From positions 26,154-64,070 of the forward strand of contig CAJUNF010000002.1 of the NCBI GenBank assembly GCA_910587775.1: a stretch of DNA of 37,917 nucleotides. The letters run 5' to 3'. A program made the translations under genes and the position numbers. Of the stretch, positions 34,845 to 37,917 are shown piece after piece (the first letter of the stretch is position 1; each line of letters begins with the position of its first letter). The DNA comes from an uncultured Bacilli bacterium (GTDB lineage Bacteria; Bacillota_I; Bacilli_A; RF39; UBA660). The notes below the pieces were generated by a model. The model had not been told where the DNA came from, searched no databases, and worked only from the letters and a program-made list of their open reading frames with translations.

Positions 34845-34993
34845 TAAAAAATCAATGAGCATATAACAATAATGTTCTTTTCATACTAATTACTGTTAAC
34901 TATTTATGTGTTTATCCAAAAGACAGGAACTAAAACTCTATGATTAATAATTAAATAAAACAAAATTTTATTTTAAATCAAACAAAATCATAG

Positions 34994-35140
34994 TGAATAC
35001 ACGCGAAAACTATCGTTAGTGTTCGCATGACCATTGTTATTATTGAAATCAAACACTCCAGCATCACTACCGTGGTAATATGCTGCACCACGGATGAACC
35101 AAGGGTTAGAGTGTTGGACAAACCGTTTTGTTTTAGTCCC
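34994..35140 (-). repeat. Cassette 10
   Basis: Blocks: QHSN; I; AAYYH; GSDAGV; D; NNNN; HA and NTND; tail VYSL then stop. It is the most Asn-rich copy, so it most resembles a template-like (ancestral) version. Confidence 0.8.
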
Positions 35141-35237
35141 TAAAATAATACAAATTTTTTCTATCAAGGAAGGGAATTAAAACTCTATAATTTATCATAC
35201 ATTACTTTAAAGTAATTTGTATTTTTTAAAATTATAG

Positions 35238-35385
35238 TAAAAATCGCGAAAACTAACATTATTATACGCAGAACCATGGTCACGATTAAATACAAACACT
35301 CCAGCACTACTACCATCGTACATGCCACCACCACGGTCGAACCAAGGATAAAGGTGAAAGACAAACCAATTTTTGTTTTAATCCC
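35238..35385 (-). repeat. Cassette 11
   Basis: Blocks: FHLY; D; GGMYD; GSSAGV; V; NRDH; SA and YNNV; tail DFYYN, read-through into the spacer. Confidence 0.8.
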
Positions 35386-35403
35386 TAAAAATCAATGATC
35401 AAA

Positions 35404-35534
35404 TAGCAATAATATTCTTTTCATACTAATCATTGCTAAGAATTTATGTGTTTATCCTATGAGGACAGGAATTAGAATTCTATGAATAAAATCAAATAGA
35501 TCTTAAATCTATTTATGACTTTGTTTAGTCATAG
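35404..35534. repeat. Representative full spacer (stem-loops A, B, C)
   Basis: Stem-loop A: TAGCAATAAT (35404-35413) with ATCATTGCTA (35429-35438). Stem-loop B: TCCT-atg-AGGA (35455-35465). Structure C: outer CTATGA (35480-35485) with TCATAG (35529-35534), inner AAATAGAT/ATCTATTT (35494-35514) and ATGAC/GTCAT (35515-35532). The conserved GGAATTA-type box lies between B and C. Confidence 0.75.
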
Positions 35535-35685
35535 TAAAGACGACGCGAAAACTATCATTACTGTTCGCATGACCATTATCGTTGACAAACGTAAACACTC
35601 CAGCACCACTACCAATGTTGAAATTGTAACCACGTTCGAACCAAGGGTTGATGTGGTAGACAAACCAGTTTTTATCCTAATCCCC
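35535..35685 (-). repeat. Cassette 12
   Basis: Blocks: YHIN; E; YNFNI; GSGAGV; T; VNDN; HA and NSND; tail VVFTM, read-through for six more codons. Close to the consensus; TAG precedes in frame. Confidence 0.8.
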
Positions 35686-35824
35686 AAATTGCTTAAAATA
35701 AGAATTTCTAATCCATTCTCCTTATTTTAATATTTATGTATTTATCTCATTAGATAGGAATTAAGCTTCTATGATTAATAATTAAATAAAACAAAATTTT
35801 ATCTTAAATCAAATAAAATCATAG

Positions 35825-35979
35825 TAAACATACGCGAAAACTAATCTAAACACGCACCATGCCATCATTACGTCCAAATGCGTACACTCCAGCACCAACT
35901 CCACCACCATAGGAATAGGAGCTACTACCACGGTCGAACCAAGGATTACTAGAGATGACAAACCAATTTTCTTAATCCC
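35825..35979 (-). repeat. Cassette 13 (in-frame stop)
   Basis: Blocks: ISSN; D; SSSYSYGG (long form); GVGAGV; A; GRND; MV then RV-stop-I before SFR; tail VCLL. The internal TAG makes this copy useless unless only part of it is copied. Confidence 0.8.
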
Positions 35980-36119
35980 TAAATTACTCAAAATAAGAAT
36001 TTCCAATCTACTCTCCTTATTTTAATATTTATGTGTTCATCTCATTGGATAGGAATTAAGTTTCTATGATTAAAAATTAAATAAAGTTTAAATTTATTCT
36101 AAATCAAATAAAATCATAG

Positions 36120-36265
36120 TAAATACACGCGAAAACCAACATCACCATGCGCATGACCATACGTATTACCAAAAGATAACACTCCAGCATCACTTCCATG
36201 TGGAAAAACCGTACTACGTATGAACCAAGGGTTACCAAAATGGACAAACCAATTTTCTTAATCCC
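36120..36265 (-). repeat. Cassette 14
   Basis: Blocks: HFGN; I; TVFPH after RS; GSDAGV; S; GNTY; HA and HGDV; GFR replaces SFR; tail VYLL then stop. It shares the GNTY segment with cassettes 15 and 16. Confidence 0.8.
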
Positions 36266-36382
36266 TAAAAAAATGAATAATAAAATACTTAATTTTCATT
36301 GATCCAAAAAAAGATTGGAATTATAACTCTATGAATAAAATCGAATAGATTATTTATCTATTTAAGATTTTTCTATTCATAG

Positions 36383-36520
36383 TGAATACACGCGAAAACT
36401 AACATCACCACTCGCATTACCATACGTATTACCAAAAGAAAACACTCCAGACTCACTACCACACCATAATACGAACCCACGGCCGAACCAAGGGTAGATG
36501 TGATAGTTTGCTATAATCCC
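36383..36520 (-). repeat. Cassette 15 (degenerate header)
   Basis: The TGGTTTGTC header is missing; the frame reads NYHIY before PW. Blocks: G; FVLWC; GSESGV; S; GNTY; NA and SGDV; tail VYSL then stop. Its second half is identical to that of cassette 16. Confidence 0.8.
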
Positions 36521-36659
36521 ATAATAATAAAAGAAAATAAATTCATTTTTTATATTTATTTTCTAAATTTATGTATTTGTCTTAAAAAGACAGGAATTAA
36601 AATTCTATGTAAAATAATCAAAAAAACTATTGTTTTTTTTAGATCCTAAATCTACATAG

Positions 36660-36811
36660 TATAATACGCGAAAACTAACATCACCACTCGCATTACCATA
36701 CGTATTACCAAAAGAAAACACTCCAGTATCACTACCATGATTGAAATTAGAACCACGTTCCAACCAAGGGTTATCAGGTCTGACAAACCAATAAAATTCA
36801 TTTTAATCCCC
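36660..36811 (-). repeat. Cassette 16
   Basis: Blocks: RPDN; E after PWL; SNFNH; GSDTGV; S; GNTY; NA and SGDV; tail VLYY. It shares the RPDN header and spacer type with cassette 1 and the second half with cassette 15. Confidence 0.8.
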
Positions 36812-36922
36812 AAATTTAATTACATTTTATTCATCTTTATCCAATAAAAGACTAGGAATTAAGTTTCTATGATTAACGATTAAATAAAATCAAAATTTAT
36901 CCTAAATCAAATAAAATCATAG

Positions 36923-37071
36923 TAAACATACGCGAAAACTACCAACGAGATCCGCCTGACCAGGACAATAATCAAACGCATTCACTCCAGCACCACTACC
37001 AAGGAAAACGTAAAGTCCACGTACGAACCAAGAAGAAACGGAATAGACAAACCAAATTATAACTTAATCCC
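36923..37071 (-). repeat. Cassette 17
   Basis: Blocks: YSVS; SW instead of PW (TCTTGG); V; LYVFL; GSGAGV then N for F; A; DYCP; QA and DLVG; tail VCLL then stop. Confidence 0.8.
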
Positions 37072-37215
37072 TAAATACTATTTTTTATAGAAGATAGAAA
37101 TTTCTAAAAATACTTTTTCTATCTTAAAAATTCATGTGTTCATCTAAAAAGATAGGAACTGAAATTCTATGACATCATACTTTCATTTTATTTATTCATA
37201 CTTTTTGTATCATAG

Positions 37216-37363
37216 TAAATTTGCGCGAAAACTATCATACCCCCATTCATTACCGTTTTCATGACTAAACGGAAACACTCCAGTATCACTACCATGATAA
37301 AAGTCACCACCACGGATGAACCAAGGGTTAGAGTGTAGGACAAACCATTTTTATCTCAGTCCC
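37216..37363 (-). repeat. Cassette 18
   Basis: Blocks: LHSN; I; GDFYH; GSDTGV; P; SHEN; NE and WGYD; tail ANLL then stop. The header region is shared with cassettes 9 and 10. Confidence 0.8.
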
Positions 37364-37500
37364 AACAAAAAAATTAGAGTTTCAAATATTACTAATCCTC
37401 TTTTTTTATTTATGTATTTATCTCGAAAGACAGGAATTAAAGTTCTATGATTAATAATTAAATAAAAACTAGTTTTATTTTAAATCAAACAAAACCATAG

Positions 37501-37646
37501 TAAAGACTTGCGAAAACTATACCCCTCCCAACTACGACCACTATCTTGGTCAAAGGCAAACACTCCAGTACCACTACCATGAACAAAGCGTGCACCACGT
37601 AGGAACCAAGGAGACAAAGAATGGACAAACCAATTACTTTAATCCC
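37501..37646 (-). repeat. Cassette 19
   Basis: Blocks: HSLS; L; ARFVH; GSGTGV; A; DQDS; RS and WEGY; tail KSLL, read through the spacer arm. Confidence 0.8.
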
Positions 37647-37803
37647 TAAATATAAATAACAGAGATTCTGACAAGAATTTCTAAACGATACTCTTCTTAT
37701 CATACTATTTATGTGTTTATCCTATGAGGACAGGAATTAAGATTCTATATTTTTAACCTTAATTTTTCAAAAAAATTTTTAGACTTTTTTAATTTAAATA
37801 TAG

Positions 37804-37917
37804 TATACATACGACGCGAAAACTAATATCACTATTCGCATGACCATTGTCATGATTGAAATCAAACACTCCAGCATCACTACCAACGTACATGCCACCA
37901 CCACGATGGAACCAAGG
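37804..37917 (-). repeat. Cassette 20 (cut by window edge)
   Basis: Begins at PW because the header lies beyond the edge. Blocks: H; GGMYV; GSDAGV; D; NHDN; HA and NSDI; tail VVCIL. Whether this is a silent copy or the end of the expressed gene cannot be seen. Confidence 0.7.

Larger units (their letters stand above)
32256..37917 (-). repeat. Array of 20 silent variable-module cassettes
   Basis: Twenty head-to-tail units (19 complete, one cut by the window edge), spaced 233-374 bp (mean about 287). In the minus direction each has, in order: GGGATTA box; TGGTTTGTC; variable block; CCTTGG; TTC-x-CGTGGT; variable block; GGAGTG; variable block; AGTTTTCGC; a short tail; then a structured spacer. 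The coding modules are about 55 residues. They have no start codon and mostly an in-frame TAA/TAG upstream, so they are not stand-alone genes. CCTTGG and GGAGTG are kept in 19 of 20 and TTTTCGC in all 20. The cores are visibly less AT-rich than the spacers. The module is like the C-terminal variable end of lectin/FGE-fold proteins (inference). The left end of the array finishes with a complete spacer structure. Confidence 0.9.

Noticed and set aside
32256..37917. CRISPR array
   Set aside because: Repeat unit (about 287 bp) is far too long, the variable parts encode protein in a fixed frame with conserved residues, and no short identical repeats flank unique 30-40 bp spacers.
32256..37917. Classical integron cassette array
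   Set aside because: No GTTRRRY/RYYYAAC attC core sites are seen at the structured spacers, cassettes lack start codons, and all encode one module rather than different genes. Folded-site recombination by another recombinase stays open.
32256..37917. Ordinary DGR target gene with variable repeat
   Set aside because: Many tandem copies without an upstream gene, no reverse transcriptase in the window, and several variable codons differ at the third base, which adenine-only change from one template cannot explain.

Overview
This AT-rich window looks like a chromosomal segment of a low-GC Firmicute from a Bacilli-type, reduced-genome lineage (RF39 or Erysipelotrichia-like gut bacteria are the best guess). 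Gene order supports this: comN–rel–dtd, tgt, hisS, glyS, recO–yqzL–era–ybeY, yqfD–yqfC, yqeY–rpsU, frr and tsf–rpsB all follow the order known from Bacillus. Sporulation-linked genes (spoVB-like, yqfC, yqfD) are present. No rRNA, tRNA, insertion sequence or CRISPR array was found.

Layout. 1-2093 is the truncated 3' part of a gene for a repeat-rich surface lipoprotein, leftward. 2242-6255 is a leftward operon comN–MBL hydrolase–rel–CYTH–dtd, divergent from a spoVB-like flippase (6336-7634). 7631-10866 holds small membrane, redox and regulatory genes (thioredoxin-like protein, membrane-anchored XRE regulator, YrbG/DUF421, YrzE-like). 10858-13871 holds tgt and hisS; hisS has its own promoter and a leader with a histidine-rich 16-residue peptide and an attenuator. 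13874-19628 holds a glycosyltransferase, a CmpB-type membrane protein, an unknown protein, and the LOG–GNAT–glyS operon under a T-box. 19633-26142 holds two unknown genes, recO–yqzL–era–ybeY–vanZ–yqfD–yqfC and yqeY–rpsU. 26188-30873 holds a TasA/SipW-type exported protein, frr, two thioredoxin-fold membrane proteins where pyrH would be expected, tsf and rpsB. 31030-32214 is a rightward dicarboxylate/amino-acid symporter gene.

From 32256 to the right edge the sequence changes completely. It is a head-to-tail array of 20 units, about 287 bp each, with no normal genes. Read leftward (minus strand), every unit encodes the same approximately 55-residue C-terminal module (WFV....PWF.RG.....GS.AGVF.F....G.A....SFR, then a stop). 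The framework is nearly invariant at nucleotide level and the short blocks between are hypervariable. The modules lack start codons, are usually preceded by an in-frame stop, and are separated by spacers that fold into up to three stem-loops. The arms of the outer spacer stem change sequence in a compensatory way. The module resembles the variable C-terminus of C-type-lectin/FGE-fold proteins that diversity-generating retroelements mutate. The best reading is a silent-cassette library for diversifying a surface or phage-type protein whose expressed copy lies outside the window, probably to the right. The mechanism (gene conversion, folded-site cassette recombination, or retro-mutagenesis) cannot be settled from this sequence alone.

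The second notable system is the hisS leader. Its histidine codons, three mutually exclusive stems and terminator fit classical ribosome-stalling attenuation, which is unusual for a Firmicute synthetase gene (T-boxes are the norm, as on the glyS operon here).
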